A stretch of DNA of 64,000 bases. Source: AV40 sp038230255. GTDB taxonomy: Bacteria; Verrucomicrobiota; Verrucomicrobiia; Chthoniobacterales; UBA10450. The notes beneath the pieces were generated by a model. The model had not been told where the DNA came from and ran no database searches. It was given only the letters and a program-made list of their open reading frames with translations. Shown here piece after piece: positions 26,311 to 34,741 of this stretch. The stretch covers positions 62,001 through 126,000 of the forward strand of contig JBBRNP010000006.1 of NCBI GenBank assembly GCA_038230255.1. The letters are read 5' to 3'. Made by a program: the position numbers and the translations under genes. Every line of letters begins with the position of its first letter. Position 1 is the stretch's first letter.

Positions 26311-26661
26311 ATGAAGCTCTCGGCGCGATTGTTACTCGCCGTTCTCGCAATTTGCATGGCTTCTTTGACACCGATTTTGCCCAGCCAAGCGCTTCCGGCA
26401 GTGCAACAGCAGAAATCCTGTTGCCCGGACATGACAGCGAATGGAAGTCATTACTGCCCGATTAACAATGGCGCTGCCAATTCACTCTCTGGATCGACAT
26501 GCTGCACCGGGCTGGCAGGATGCTTGCCTCTTTATTTAAACAACGACAATCGTTTCGACGCGCAAGTGCGCATCATCGGCACGATTTCGGACAGCGGTGA
26601 TCGCGTGACGACGCGATCCAACCGCCCGCCCGTTCCGCCGCCGCGCGCTCAGTTCTCCTAA
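26311..26661 (+). CDS. Small Cys-rich exported protein (type A), divergent
   Basis: A 116-residue protein starting MKLSARLLLAVLAICMASLT with a signal peptide, Cys groups KSCCPDM, HYCPIN and STCCTGLAGCLP, and a C-terminal tail NRPPVPPPRAQFS. It is divergently oriented from the cus operon, 139 bp away. It belongs by layout with the proteins at 11664, 18097 and 25821. No named family is recognised. Confidence 0.65.
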   Translation: MKLSARLLLAVLAICMASLTPILPSQALPAVQQQKSCCPDMTANGSHYCPINNGAANSLSGSTCCTGLAGCLPLYLNNDNRFDAQVRIIGTISDSGDRVTTRSNRPPVPPPRAQFS

Positions 26662-26714
26662 TCGACGGCTCGGCGCGCTTTAAACGGTGTGGCCGAGTTC
26701 GAAACGAAACTCAA

Positions 26715-26720
26715 AGGAGG
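26715..26720 (+). promoter_or_regulatory. Strong Shine-Dalgarno AGGAGG
   Basis: A perfect AGGAGG with five bases of spacing before the ATG at 26726 supports the reality of this very short gene. Confidence 0.8.
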
Positions 26721-26725
26721 ATTCT

Positions 26726-26854
26726 ATGAAATATCTTCTGCTTATTGCCACATTGGCAGCAAGTTTTGCCGCGTCGCCCGTGAGCGCGCAAAATGATTGT
26801 TGCTGCTGCAAAGGCAAACAAAAGTGCGCCAGCACCGTTGGCGTTAAGAAGTAG
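26726..26854 (+). CDS. Exported 42-residue CCCC mini-protein
   Basis: A very short gene with a perfect ribosome-binding site. The product is MKYLLLIATLAASFAASPVS followed by AQNDCCCCKGKQKCASTVGV and KK: a signal peptide plus a mature part of about 20 residues with four consecutive Cys and a fifth later. A hairpin terminator follows at 26879. Presumably a periplasmic metal-binding peptide, comparable in plan to 12199 and 19650. Confidence 0.75.
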   Translation: MKYLLLIATLAASFAASPVSAQNDCCCCKGKQKCASTVGVKK

Positions 26855-26878
26855 CAGCCTGAGCTGCTAAAAAACAGG

Positions 26879-26914
26879 CCCTCGTCGGAGAAATCCGGCG
26901 AGGGTTCTGCTTTT
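26879..26914 (+). terminator. Rho-independent terminator
   Basis: The stem CCCTCGTCGGA/TCCGGCGAGGG (one G-U type pair) with a GAAA loop is followed by TTCTGCTTTT. It ends the unit with the CCCC mini-protein and marks the edge of the metal island. Confidence 0.75.
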
Positions 26915-27057
26915 ACTTCATCCACGCCGGTGCGACCCGATTCGACCGAGCAATGAGGTCGATCTTGCGCCGTTCTTCGGGGCATAATTGCCCAGAAAGG
27001 CCGCTTTTCCTTGAATAAGGGAGCCAGTTTTCTACAATCGGCGCTGTTTCTACCGAA

Positions 27058-28476
27058 ATGAAAAGTCAGATGCTGGATGAGGCAGCATCCTCCTTGTTGC
27101 CTGCGACGCCGGCCGAACCTAGCTCGGAACGGAACAGCCCCCTCACCTGCTCGATTGTAATCCCTGTTTCGAGCGGTGGAACGAACTTTGCGAAATGCTT
27201 GTCGTCGGCGGCAGCCGCAATTCGGAAGGGCGACGAAATCATTGTCGTGGCCGACGGAGAAGGCGACGGCTCCTGGCGAACTGCCGAACAAATGGGTGTT
27301 CGCGTAGTCAACCTCCCGGACAGGAGCGGGCCGGGGCGCGCGCGCAATCTTGGAGCGGAGGCATCGGAATGCGACATTCTGTTCTTCGTCGACGCAGATG
27401 TAATCATTCCTCCGGATTCGATCGAACGGATCCGCGCAATTTTCGAAACGGAAAAAGATCTGGCTGCGTTGATCGGGTCTTACGACGAGGAGCCGTCAGA
27501 GGCCAATTTTCATTCCCAGTACAAAAATTTATTTCACCATTATGTTCATCAACGCGGACGCACCGAAGCTTCAACGTTTTGGGGAGCTTGCGGCGCCATC
27601 CGTCGTGAAGTTTTTCTCAAATCCGGAGGATTCGATCCAAGTTACGATCGGCCATCCATCGAAGACATCGAGCTGGGTTACCGGCTCAAAGCTGCGTCGC
27701 AAAAGATACGGCTCCTTCCCGATCTCCAAGTCAAACACCTAAAGAGGTGGAACGCGTATTCGCTGATCGGAACCGATGTGTTCGATCGAGCGACGCCGTG
27801 GACAGAACTCATTTGGGATCGCTTCATCCGGCGCAAGCCGCGGGTTCCTAGCGACCTGAATCTTGGCCTTTCCTACCGCCTCAGTCTGATTTCTTCTTTT
27901 CTCCTGATCGCTGTTTCGATCGCGTCTTTTTTCACCCCTTGGGCGTGGCCGCTGATTTTGATTTTCGGGACCTTGTTTGTCTGGGTCAACATCCCCTTTT
28001 TCAAATTCTTTAAATTGAAACGCGGGATTGGTTTTGCCCTGCATGCTCTCGCCTGGCGCTTCGGATACGATATTTACAGCGGGGTGGGTTTTTTTTACGG
28101 CTCATTTCGGTTCGCCAGTTCGTCCACGCAAAAAATCCTCTCCGAGGCGTTTGCGAGGCTTGATGCAGTAGCGCTCGGTGCCGGCGTGGGAACACTCATG
28201 GGCAGCGCAATCTGCGCGGCGACAGTTATCCTTCTGGCGAAGGGCGGCCAGCAGATCGGCCCGAAGCTCTCTCTTCTCTCGCAATTCTATCCAGGATACA
28301 GCGTAACCTGGACTGGAAGCCTGACAGGCTTCCTCTACGGCCTTGTGACTGGCTTTCTGTTTGGTTTCGCCTTCGCCTGTTCGCGCAATATCGCGATGAG
28401 ATTGCATCTTGGCTCACAAAAGGTGCAAAGATTCCTTAACCGCGTCCGTCAATCACAGGCATCGGTTGAGCCTTAA
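27058..28476 (+). CDS. Family 2 glycosyltransferase with membrane C-terminus
   Basis: A 472-residue protein. The GT-A domain (about residues 30-250) has CSIVIPVSSGG, GPGRARNLGAEASECDILFF, VDADVIIPP (the DxD-type site), FWGACGAIRREVF and SIEDIELGYRL. Two hydrophobic segments follow (about 275-320). The C-terminal domain (about 375-455), with LLAKGGQQIGPKLSLLSQFY and PGYSVTWTGS, is homologous to the whole of the next gene. Likely transfers a sugar at the inner membrane; the product is unknown. The next gene starts 5 bp downstream. Confidence 0.85.
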   Translation: MKSQMLDEAASSLLPATPAEPSSERNSPLTCSIVIPVSSGGTNFAKCLSSAAAAIRKGDEIIVVADGEGDGSWRTAEQMGVRVVNLPDRSGPGRARNLGAEASECDILFFVDADVIIPPDSIERIRAIFETEKDLAALIGSYDEEPSEANFHSQYKNLFHHYVHQRGRTEASTFWGACGAIRREVFLKSGGFDPSYDRPSIEDIELGYRLKAASQKIRLLPDLQVKHLKRWNAYSLIGTDVFDRATPWTELIWDRFIRRKPRVPSDLNLGLSYRLSLISSFLLIAVSIASFFTPWAWPLILIFGTLFVWVNIPFFKFFKLKRGIGFALHALAWRFGYDIYSGVGFFYGSFRFASSSTQKILSEAFARLDAVALGAGVGTLMGSAICAATVILLAKGGQQIGPKLSLLSQFYPGYSVTWTGSLTGFLYGLVTGFLFGFAFACSRNIAMRLHLGSQKVQRFLNRVRQSQASVEP

Positions 28477-28481
28477 CCGAA

Positions 28482-28802
28482 ATGGCGACTGATCCAGGTA
28501 ACCCGCTCGTCGACGAGCAAGCCCTCCTCGCGGAAGTGATTCGGGTAAACCGTAACGTGCTCGGCCTGACTCTCGGGATACTTTTTGGATTCGGCCTTTT
28601 TCTTGCCACCAACATCCTCGTGCTAAAAGGCGGGCCGCACGTTGGCGCCAATCTTCAGCTCCTGGATCAATTCTTCCCCGGCTACCGAGTCACTTTTGGC
28701 GGCAGCTTCCTGGGGCTCATCTACGGCTTTGCCGTCGGCTACGTGAGCGGCTGGATCATCGCCGCGGTTTATAACTGGGTTGTGTTACTCCGACATGGAT
28801 AG
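28482..28802 (+). CDS. Small membrane protein equivalent to the C-terminal domain of the upstream glycosyltransferase
   Basis: A 106-residue protein with two hydrophobic segments and the motif set LVLKGGPHVGANLQLLDQFF, PGYRVTFGGS and GLIYGFAVGY. The same ordered motifs end the upstream glycosyltransferase (LLAKGG.IGPKL...QFYPGY.VTW.GS...YG). The shared unit is a domain that can be fused or free-standing. I do not know a name for it. It is very likely co-transcribed with its neighbour. Confidence 0.75.
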   Translation: MATDPGNPLVDEQALLAEVIRVNRNVLGLTLGILFGFGLFLATNILVLKGGPHVGANLQLLDQFFPGYRVTFGGSFLGLIYGFAVGYVSGWIIAAVYNWVVLLRHG

Positions 28803-29086
28803 AACCGTCGCGCCACGCGATCTCCGCGAGATGCGCTAGCTAGGGCTTGTCGGACATCGCAGCGCAATGGCTTCTGTAAAACCATAATTATTATAAATTG
28901 TGGCAATTTACTTGCCATAAACGAGCAATCGTTCATTCTGGGCGGCCTTACGTACTTATATATATAAACAGTGATTGATCAGTCATCTCGCGGCTTACTT
29001 CTTTGGACATCATTCCTGTATGTCGATAAGGCGGTTCGCGAGGGTGCACTGCGCGATCTAGTCTTGGGGTCAGGAGCGCGTTAACT
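28803..29086. other. AT-rich intergenic region upstream of the flippase fusion
   Basis: This 284-bp gap is clearly more AT-rich than its surroundings (for example TACTTATATATATAAAC near 28953-28969) and includes a TGGCAA...TTGCCA inverted repeat around 28900-28916. It may hold a promoter. The composition change also fits a recombination junction, since the next frame opens with an oxidoreductase fragment. Confidence 0.45.
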
Positions 29087-29146
29087 ATGTTCGCCGACGA
29101 GGGTAAACAGGTCGTAATTATGGGAGCCGGTCCCGCCGGGTTGACA
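29087..29146 (+). pseudogene. N-terminal remnant of an FAD-dependent oxidoreductase
   Basis: Twenty codons (MFADEGKQVVIMGAGPAGLT) carry the GxGxxG dinucleotide-binding start of an amine oxidase or UDP-galactopyranose mutase-type flavoprotein. The expected following helix is missing, and the frame runs straight into the flippase. It is either a deletion scar or the real start of a chimeric protein. Confidence 0.55.
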
Positions 29147-30736
29147 GTGAAACGCTTCCGGCGTCTTGGGCTCAGAGTCCTTGTCGCGCTTGCGATTCTC
29201 GGGATTACGCTATGCCTGGTTCGTTTCGATGATTTTCTAGAGGCTATTCGAAAGGTTCGCCTGGAGCAGTGGCTATTCGTTGTTGCAGTCTCTCTTCTTC
29301 GGCATTTCACATCAGCATGGAAATGGTGGCTGTTGTTGGGTGAGGATACGAAGGTCCCATTCTCGAAAGCGGTTCGAGCCTACTATTGGGGACTATTTGC
29401 CAACCTCTACCTACCCGGAATCGCTGGAGGCGATATTGTCAAAGCAACCCTGCTGGCAAGAAATACGAACCAGAAGACTCGCATCGTGGTGCGATCATTG
29501 GCAGATCGGCTCCTGGATATTTGCAGTTTATTGCTCGTATCCCTGGGAGGCGCATTGTTTTTGATCGGCGACGATCGGGGCACATTCGATCTGCTCCTCA
29601 GGACGTTCTTACTTACTCTGTCTGCCGCCTTCCTTGGGATTATTCTGATTGGCCCGGTGGCAAGGAGATTCTCGAAACTCCCGGATTTTAGGGGTAAGGA
29701 AAAACTGGAGCGCGCTCTAGTATCTCTGCTGGAGATCAAGAAACGTCCGGGTATTGTCACCGCTGTCGTTATTATTTCCGTGTTGGGTCAGGTGGTCTTT
29801 GTTCTTCTGAATGCTTCATTGGCGCGCTCAAGCACGGCGGATGTTACTTATGCGGCTTGGTTTTTCGCGTGGCCGCTTGCGAAATTAGTCGCCATCATCC
29901 CGATCACTGCTGCGGGGCTGGGAGTTCGTGAGGGGGCATTAGCTGCCCTTTTGGTTCCCTTCGGTGCAAACGCTGCTCAGGTCGTTGCCGCCGGACTACT
30001 CTGGCAAACGGTGGTTTTCGCCTGTGGATTACTTAGCGGATTGATTTCGCTTTTTCTCGACAGTCGTGCAGTGAAAGGCATCCAAGGCACACCGAGCACA
30101 TTAAGCCTGGGCAACCCAAGAAAAGGAAAAGACCAATCGCAACCGGCGGCTGAGCGGATCGAAATCTTGCTGTATCACTCCATTTCGAACGAAAATGGAG
30201 TTACGAGCATCTCCCCGGCAACCTTTGCCGGGCACCTTCGGATACTGAAGGAAGAAGGCTATTCCGTCATTGATCCCTCTGACTTGATTGCATGGCGCGA
30301 GCGACAGGTGCCATTGCCGCCACGCGCTGCCATCCTGAGTTTTGATGATGGTTTCAAAGATTTTGCAGACCAGGCGTTCCCGTTGATCCGCGAACAAGGT
30401 TGGAATCCAATCGTTTTTCTCCCGACTGGCTGCATCGGAAGCGTGGAAAGTTGGGGCGGAGCGAACGAACCACCGCGGCCAATCATGGATTGGAATACGA
30501 TTGGCGAGCTTTCTAATGAGGGGGTTTTATTCGGGGGGCATACCGACTCACATCCTGATCTAACCAGACTATCAGAGACCGAAGTCGAGCAGGAAATCAT
30601 CAATTCGATTGAAGCGATCGCGGAGAAGACCGGACAGCGGCACTCCATCATTGCCCTACCCTACGGTAAAAGTAATGCTCGCGTGCGCCGGCCGGGTTTT
30701 TGTAATACAAAGAGTCGCGGACGCTTGGCGGCGTAG
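29147..30736 (+). CDS. Flippase-like (LPG synthase TM domain) fused to a truncated polysaccharide deacetylase
   Basis: From the GTG at 29147 the product has 529 residues. About residues 8-305 are a lysylphosphatidylglycerol synthase-type membrane domain with FANLYLPGIAGGDIVKATLL, SLADRLLDICSLLLVSLGG and TAAGLGVREGALAALLVPFG. Then a NodB deacetylase domain: EILLYHSISNENG, ILSFDDGFKDFA and FGGHTDSHPDL. It stops at ALPYGK plus about 20 unrelated residues, so the last part of the NodB fold is missing. In frame upstream (from ATG 29087) is VVIMGAGPAGLTV, the start of a flavin oxidoreductase. Both ends therefore look rearranged, and activity is uncertain. Confidence 0.7.
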   Translation: MKRFRRLGLRVLVALAILGITLCLVRFDDFLEAIRKVRLEQWLFVVAVSLLRHFTSAWKWWLLLGEDTKVPFSKAVRAYYWGLFANLYLPGIAGGDIVKATLLARNTNQKTRIVVRSLADRLLDICSLLLVSLGGALFLIGDDRGTFDLLLRTFLLTLSAAFLGIILIGPVARRFSKLPDFRGKEKLERALVSLLEIKKRPGIVTAVVIISVLGQVVFVLLNASLARSSTADVTYAAWFFAWPLAKLVAIIPITAAGLGVREGALAALLVPFGANAAQVVAAGLLWQTVVFACGLLSGLISLFLDSRAVKGIQGTPSTLSLGNPRKGKDQSQPAAERIEILLYHSISNENGVTSISPATFAGHLRILKEEGYSVIDPSDLIAWRERQVPLPPRAAILSFDDGFKDFADQAFPLIREQGWNPIVFLPTGCIGSVESWGGANEPPRPIMDWNTIGELSNEGVLFGGHTDSHPDLTRLSETEVEQEIINSIEAIAEKTGQRHSIIALPYGKSNARVRRPGFCNTKSRGRLAA

Positions 30737-30755
30737 GTAACACGACAATTATTTT

Positions 30756-31691
30756 TTAGATTGCGCCTGACTTCCACAGTCTGGTCAATCCTTCTTTCCA
30801 TCCGATGTCCGGTCGAAAACCCAAGATCCTGGCAATTTTGGAAATGTCGGCACGCGAATGTTTGATTTCTCCAACGCGCACGTGCTGGAATTGCGGCGTC
30901 AAGTCGCTTTGAGCAATTTCTTTCAAGTGATTCCAAAGATCGACAATAGCCACGCTCGTTCCGCTACCGACATTGAAACATTCACCGCGGAACAATTTCG
31001 GCGATTCCATTGCCGCTATGTTGGCTGCAACCACATTTGCAACTTCGACAAAGTCACGAGTCTGATGGCCGTCGCCGAATATGGTCGGTTGAATGCGTTC
31101 GCGCAGACAGCGCATGAAGATTGTGACTACGCCGCAATAAGAGCTGAGGGGACTCTGGCGCAAACCAAAAACATTGAAATATCGGAGGGCGACGGTTTCC
31201 AATTCGGGATTTAGATTCGAAAAAATTCGGCAGTAATCCTCACTAGTGCGCTTGCTCACGGCGTAAGGCGTAATCGGTCGCGTTTCCGTATCTTCGCTGA
31301 TCGGGTTGTCTCCGACGTCTCCGTAGACCGCCGCCGAGCTGCTGAAGACCACTCGTCGAACACCCGCTCTTCGCGCCGCATCCAGAATGGCGAGCGTTGC
31401 TACTTCTCCTGAATGTTGATTTTGAAAAGGGTCTTCGATAGACAGATTGACCGACGAAGTAGCCGCGAGGTGAAACACCCCGTGGACTCCCCGCATTGCT
31501 TCTCTTGCCTTAATCGAATCAGCCGCATCAGCCTGCATCCATTCGAAGCGGCCCTCCACCTCTTGCAAGTTTTGCAGACGACCACTGCTCAAGTCATCGA
31601 GCACGCGCACGCGATGACCTAGCGCAAGGAGCTTGCGCACGAGATGAGACCCAATGAATCCAGCTCCACCAGTAACCAAGAAGTTCGCCAT
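30756..31691 (-). CDS. NAD-dependent sugar epimerase (UDP-glucose 4-epimerase-like)
   Basis: A 311-residue short-chain dehydrogenase of the extended type. It starts MANFLVTGGAGFIGSHLVRK (the GxxGxxG NAD site); the seven further upstream codons are not supported. The catalytic YxxxK is in TPYAVSKRTSEDY near residue 140, and SSSAAVYGD supplies the Ser/Thr. Likely interconverts UDP-sugars for surface polysaccharide made by the neighbouring glycosyltransferases. Divergent from the GT39-like gene across a 246-bp gap. An iterated 12-mer lies within it. Confidence 0.88.
   Translation of the reverse strand: MANFLVTGGAGFIGSHLVRKLLALGHRVRVLDDLSSGRLQNLQEVEGRFEWMQADAADSIKAREAMRGVHGVFHLAATSSVNLSIEDPFQNQHSGEVATLAILDAARRAGVRRVVFSSSAAVYGDVGDNPISEDTETRPITPYAVSKRTSEDYCRIFSNLNPELETVALRYFNVFGLRQSPLSSYCGVVTIFMRCLRERIQPTIFGDGHQTRDFVEVANVVAANIAAMESPKLFRGECFNVGSGTSVAIVDLWNHLKEIAQSDLTPQFQHVRVGEIKHSRADISKIARILGFRPDIGWKEGLTRLWKSGAI
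30936..30947 (+). repeat. Iterated 12-mer AAGATCGACAAT, copy 4
   Basis: Exact match on the plus strand inside the epimerase gene, antisense to it, where it encodes Ile-Val-Asp-Leu. Confidence 0.8.
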
Positions 31692-31937
31692 CGAATTTCG
31701 CAAGGATCTCATTTTTTCCGATGATCTCGCCCGTCCAACTATTTCTCCGATTCGACCAGATTACCTCGCACCGGACAGCGGAGCTTCCATGAACATTATC
31801 ACGCGGGCTACTTTTGTGTGAGCGCTGATTCAAGACCAGCATAAAAGTTCTTCGTTTGCGAAACTGAGCCGAACGCGTCAGAGGACAGTTCATGCGGCGT
31901 TGACAGCTGCGGCGCGAGTGAAGACCATGCGTTGCGC
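31692..31937. promoter_or_regulatory. Divergent intergenic region between epimerase and GT39-like gene
   Basis: The 246-bp gap must contain the promoters of both divergent genes. I see no convincing -35/-10 pair, no hairpin with a T-tract and no supported ORF. Confidence 0.35.
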
Positions 31938-33716
31938 ATGTTGTCCAATCTCCTCGAGTGGCTCGACGCGTCGCCGGCACATTATTGGACTGTAGCGTGG
32001 ATTGCGTTTGGCTGCGTTGCTGCGCTAGCAATCCTCTATTTTTCTTTTCCAAGCAAACGCGCTTGGTGGCAGCATCCCGCGTTTTTCGGCGTTGCCATGC
32101 TGATCCCATTGCTCGCCTTTCGCTGGCCGGTCATTTTCGACAATCGGCAGTATCCCGATCCGGACGAGAGCCAGCTCATTGCTGGCGCGTTGACATTACA
32201 ACACGATCCGATCTTTTGGCGAAGCGTAGATGGATCCACTCATGGGCCGGTGGATGAATGGCCATTGCTTCCCGTTCTGTTCGCGCGTGGCGCACTGGAT
32301 TTCACGGGCGCGAGGTTGGTTACAACCCTGTTGGCCTGGATCGAGGTTCTCAGTGCGTGGTTAATTTTTCGCCACCTTTACTCGGCGAATACCGCCGGAT
32401 TGCTCGCTTTGCCATTGCTAGCGGTCCATAGCTTTACTCACGCATGGAGTTTTGTTGCGTATTGCAGCGAACACGTGCCGGACGCTTTGCTCGCGTTAGC
32501 TTCCTGGTCGCTGCTGACAACGTGGCGTCCATCCGGCACCGGCCCACCGATTCTCGGACGGCTGTTTGCAGCGGGCATTTTTCTGGGCGCCATCCCGTTT
32601 GCCAAGTTGCAGGCCGCGCCCATCGCGGCGGTTGCGTTCGCCGGAGGTATCTGGTTTACATTGGTCAGCAATTCTTCGAGCTGGGGCCACCGCGTTCGCG
32701 CTGTTGGAGCGCTCTTCGGCGGAGCCGCCGTGCTGCCGGCGATAATCCTCGGGATGGTCCTGGCTTTCGGAATTTGGTCGGACTTTTTGTACTCTTATAT
32801 TTTGGATAACATTCGCGTTGGTCGCCCTTTCGGGGACGTGGTGCCATCCGATAATGCCGTGCCGCTCCTAAATAGTGTTCGCTTTGCGGGCGGGCGCGAA
32901 TTCACGTGGGCAGAAACGCCGCGGATGTTCATCGAGCTGGGCGGATCGATTTTTGGCTTCAATGAATTTGTCTTGTGGGTGATCGCCTTTGGCACGGGCG
33001 GATTGTTCTTCCTTCCGTGGTTTACCGCCTGGCACCGTCGATGTGCGGCCTTCGCTGTCGCGGCGCTTTTGATCGCCATCCTTGCCGCCATGGCGCCGGG
33101 CCGGGCATTCATCCATTATTTGCAACTGAGTATTTTCCCAGCCGGTTTGTTCGGTGGCTTAATCGCGGGTGCGCTACTGGAAGATATCCCCGGCAAAGGC
33201 TTCGTTGCCGGCCTTTCGCTCCGTGGTGTGCAAATCGTAGTAATGATTGCATTCCTTGTTTGTGGGCTCGTCCCACAGATCGCGTGGCGGGCGCGTGAGC
33301 CGCAACCGTTTCTTGGACAATTCACCGAAACTCACGGCGCGCTGGTCCGCTCGGAAGCGTCCCAGGAGATTCTGCGCCATGCCAATGCGGGCGAAACGCT
33401 TGGCATTTGGGGCTGGGCGCCGAGGTTCTGGGTTGAGACCGGGCTCATTCGGGCAACCCGCGATGGTAATAATGCGCGACAGATAAACCCGCCCCGTTAT
33501 CGGCAATATTTCCGTGCGCGATTCATCCGTGATTTGGTCAAGAGTCAGCCGCCGGTTTTCATCGACGCGATCGGCCCAGGCAATTTCATGTTTGAAGATC
33601 GCGCGGAATATGGCCATGAAACGTTTCCGGAATTAGGAGAGTACATTGAGAAGAATTATTACCTGGCTCGCGATGTTGAAGGCTCTCGGATTTATCTCCG
33701 CAATGATCGTTTATGA
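31938..33716 (+). CDS. Integral membrane glycosyltransferase, GT39/ArnT-like
   Basis: A 592-residue polytopic protein starting MLSNLLEWLDASPAHYWTVA. After the first helices a periplasmic-loop motif RQYPDPDESQLIAGALTLQH has the acidic pair typical of GT-C (PMT/ArnT/GT39) enzymes that use lipid-linked sugars. About ten helices follow, then a soluble C-terminal part (residues 440-590, with LGIWGWAPRFWVETGL). Probably transfers a sugar from a polyprenyl carrier on the outer face of the inner membrane. The acceptor is unknown. Confidence 0.72.
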   Translation: MLSNLLEWLDASPAHYWTVAWIAFGCVAALAILYFSFPSKRAWWQHPAFFGVAMLIPLLAFRWPVIFDNRQYPDPDESQLIAGALTLQHDPIFWRSVDGSTHGPVDEWPLLPVLFARGALDFTGARLVTTLLAWIEVLSAWLIFRHLYSANTAGLLALPLLAVHSFTHAWSFVAYCSEHVPDALLALASWSLLTTWRPSGTGPPILGRLFAAGIFLGAIPFAKLQAAPIAAVAFAGGIWFTLVSNSSSWGHRVRAVGALFGGAAVLPAIILGMVLAFGIWSDFLYSYILDNIRVGRPFGDVVPSDNAVPLLNSVRFAGGREFTWAETPRMFIELGGSIFGFNEFVLWVIAFGTGGLFFLPWFTAWHRRCAAFAVAALLIAILAAMAPGRAFIHYLQLSIFPAGLFGGLIAGALLEDIPGKGFVAGLSLRGVQIVVMIAFLVCGLVPQIAWRAREPQPFLGQFTETHGALVRSEASQEILRHANAGETLGIWGWAPRFWVETGLIRATRDGNNARQINPPRYRQYFRARFIRDLVKSQPPVFIDAIGPGNFMFEDRAEYGHETFPELGEYIEKNYYLARDVEGSRIYLRNDRL

Positions 33717-33777
33717 TCGTTTCGGTTTTTGCTGACTTAGCATCCTAAAATTGCTCAACTTATAGCTTCTGACAATT

Positions 33778-34659
33778 CTATGGCCGGCGGGCGACTTTGT
33801 CTGGATTTGCACTGCCCAGATTAAAGGCTCGGCATGTTCCACCTTTTTGTATCTGAATCGCCGTTCTCCGGCTGGCCATGACACGGTATGAGATTTTCGC
33901 CAGTAACACCGCAGGAATGAGCGGCGAAGTGACCAGGCGCGCAACCCGGACCGGCGCGGAACTTTCGCGGAGACGCGTGCGACCAAAATGGCGGCCATGT
34001 TGGAAACGTTGCCGGTAAAAACTGCGAAACCCGAGTGAGGCGTTCTGCGTTATTCGAATGCCCGGCACAAGAGTCAAGGTTTTGCCCTCCGCTCGCACCA
34101 ACCGGTGAAATTCCGGATCCCAGAATTCATTGGCGATCACCGCGCGATGCGCAATTAGCGACTCGAGTTTATAAGATGCATTCTCGCCAGCGATCTCGTC
34201 GACAATTTGTTCCCGGGCGTATTTCAAGTACGCGCTGTAGCGCAAGAAGTAGATCGCCCACTCACTGGGGGTGCCTCGACGAGGAGGATCAATTGCGCCA
34301 CCAATACCAGCCGATGCGAGACGTTGGTGCGCTTCGTAAATATTCTTGAGCCAGTCACGCGCAGGAACAAAACGCGCCGTTGTAATCGCGACGATCTTTC
34401 CCCGAGCGTTGTTTATTCCGATACTCCACAAATGCGGAACCAGCATCCCTGGGGAACTCTGCAACCAGCGCACCCAGGCAAAACGAATGCGCGCTTCTGC
34501 TGGAAAAGACGCTCCACTCACCACGAGAACCTCAGTCACGGCATCTTGTTGCGCCGCGAGCGAGTCAAGACATTCGGTAAGCCCCTTCAGATCCGGCCAG
34601 GCGGCAATAACCACTGCGATTCCATCATCGCGCGAATTAACAGCAATAATGTCACTCAC
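33778..34659 (-). CDS. Family 2 glycosyltransferase-like protein lacking a DxD site
   Basis: About 293 residues if the GTG at 34659 (VSDIIAVNSRDDGIAVVIAA) is used; a TTG at 34707 would add 16. The first strands fit GT2 (GIAVVIAAWPDLKGLTECLD), and GGAIDPPRRGTPSEWAIYFL resembles family members, but where DxD is expected the sequence reads IVAITTARFVPARDWL. It may be inactive or use another mechanism. It is convergent with the GT39-like gene and just downstream of acpS. Confidence 0.65.
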   Translation of the reverse strand: MSDIIAVNSRDDGIAVVIAAWPDLKGLTECLDSLAAQQDAVTEVLVVSGASFPAEARIRFAWVRWLQSSPGMLVPHLWSIGINNARGKIVAITTARFVPARDWLKNIYEAHQRLASAGIGGAIDPPRRGTPSEWAIYFLRYSAYLKYAREQIVDEIAGENASYKLESLIAHRAVIANEFWDPEFHRLVRAEGKTLTLVPGIRITQNASLGFRSFYRQRFQHGRHFGRTRLRESSAPVRVARLVTSPLIPAVLLAKISYRVMASRRTAIQIQKGGTCRAFNLGSANPDKVARRP

Positions 34660-34741
34660 TTGCAATCGATCATACGAATGTCTCGATCCTTCTCCCGGTG
34701 ATAACAAAAACCGAGCAGATTCTTGTCGTCTCGCCAGACAT

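Noticed and set aside
28482..28802. Small protein as a separate O-antigen or EamA transporter
   Set aside because: Its motifs match the C-terminal domain of the adjacent glycosyltransferase better than any transporter family.
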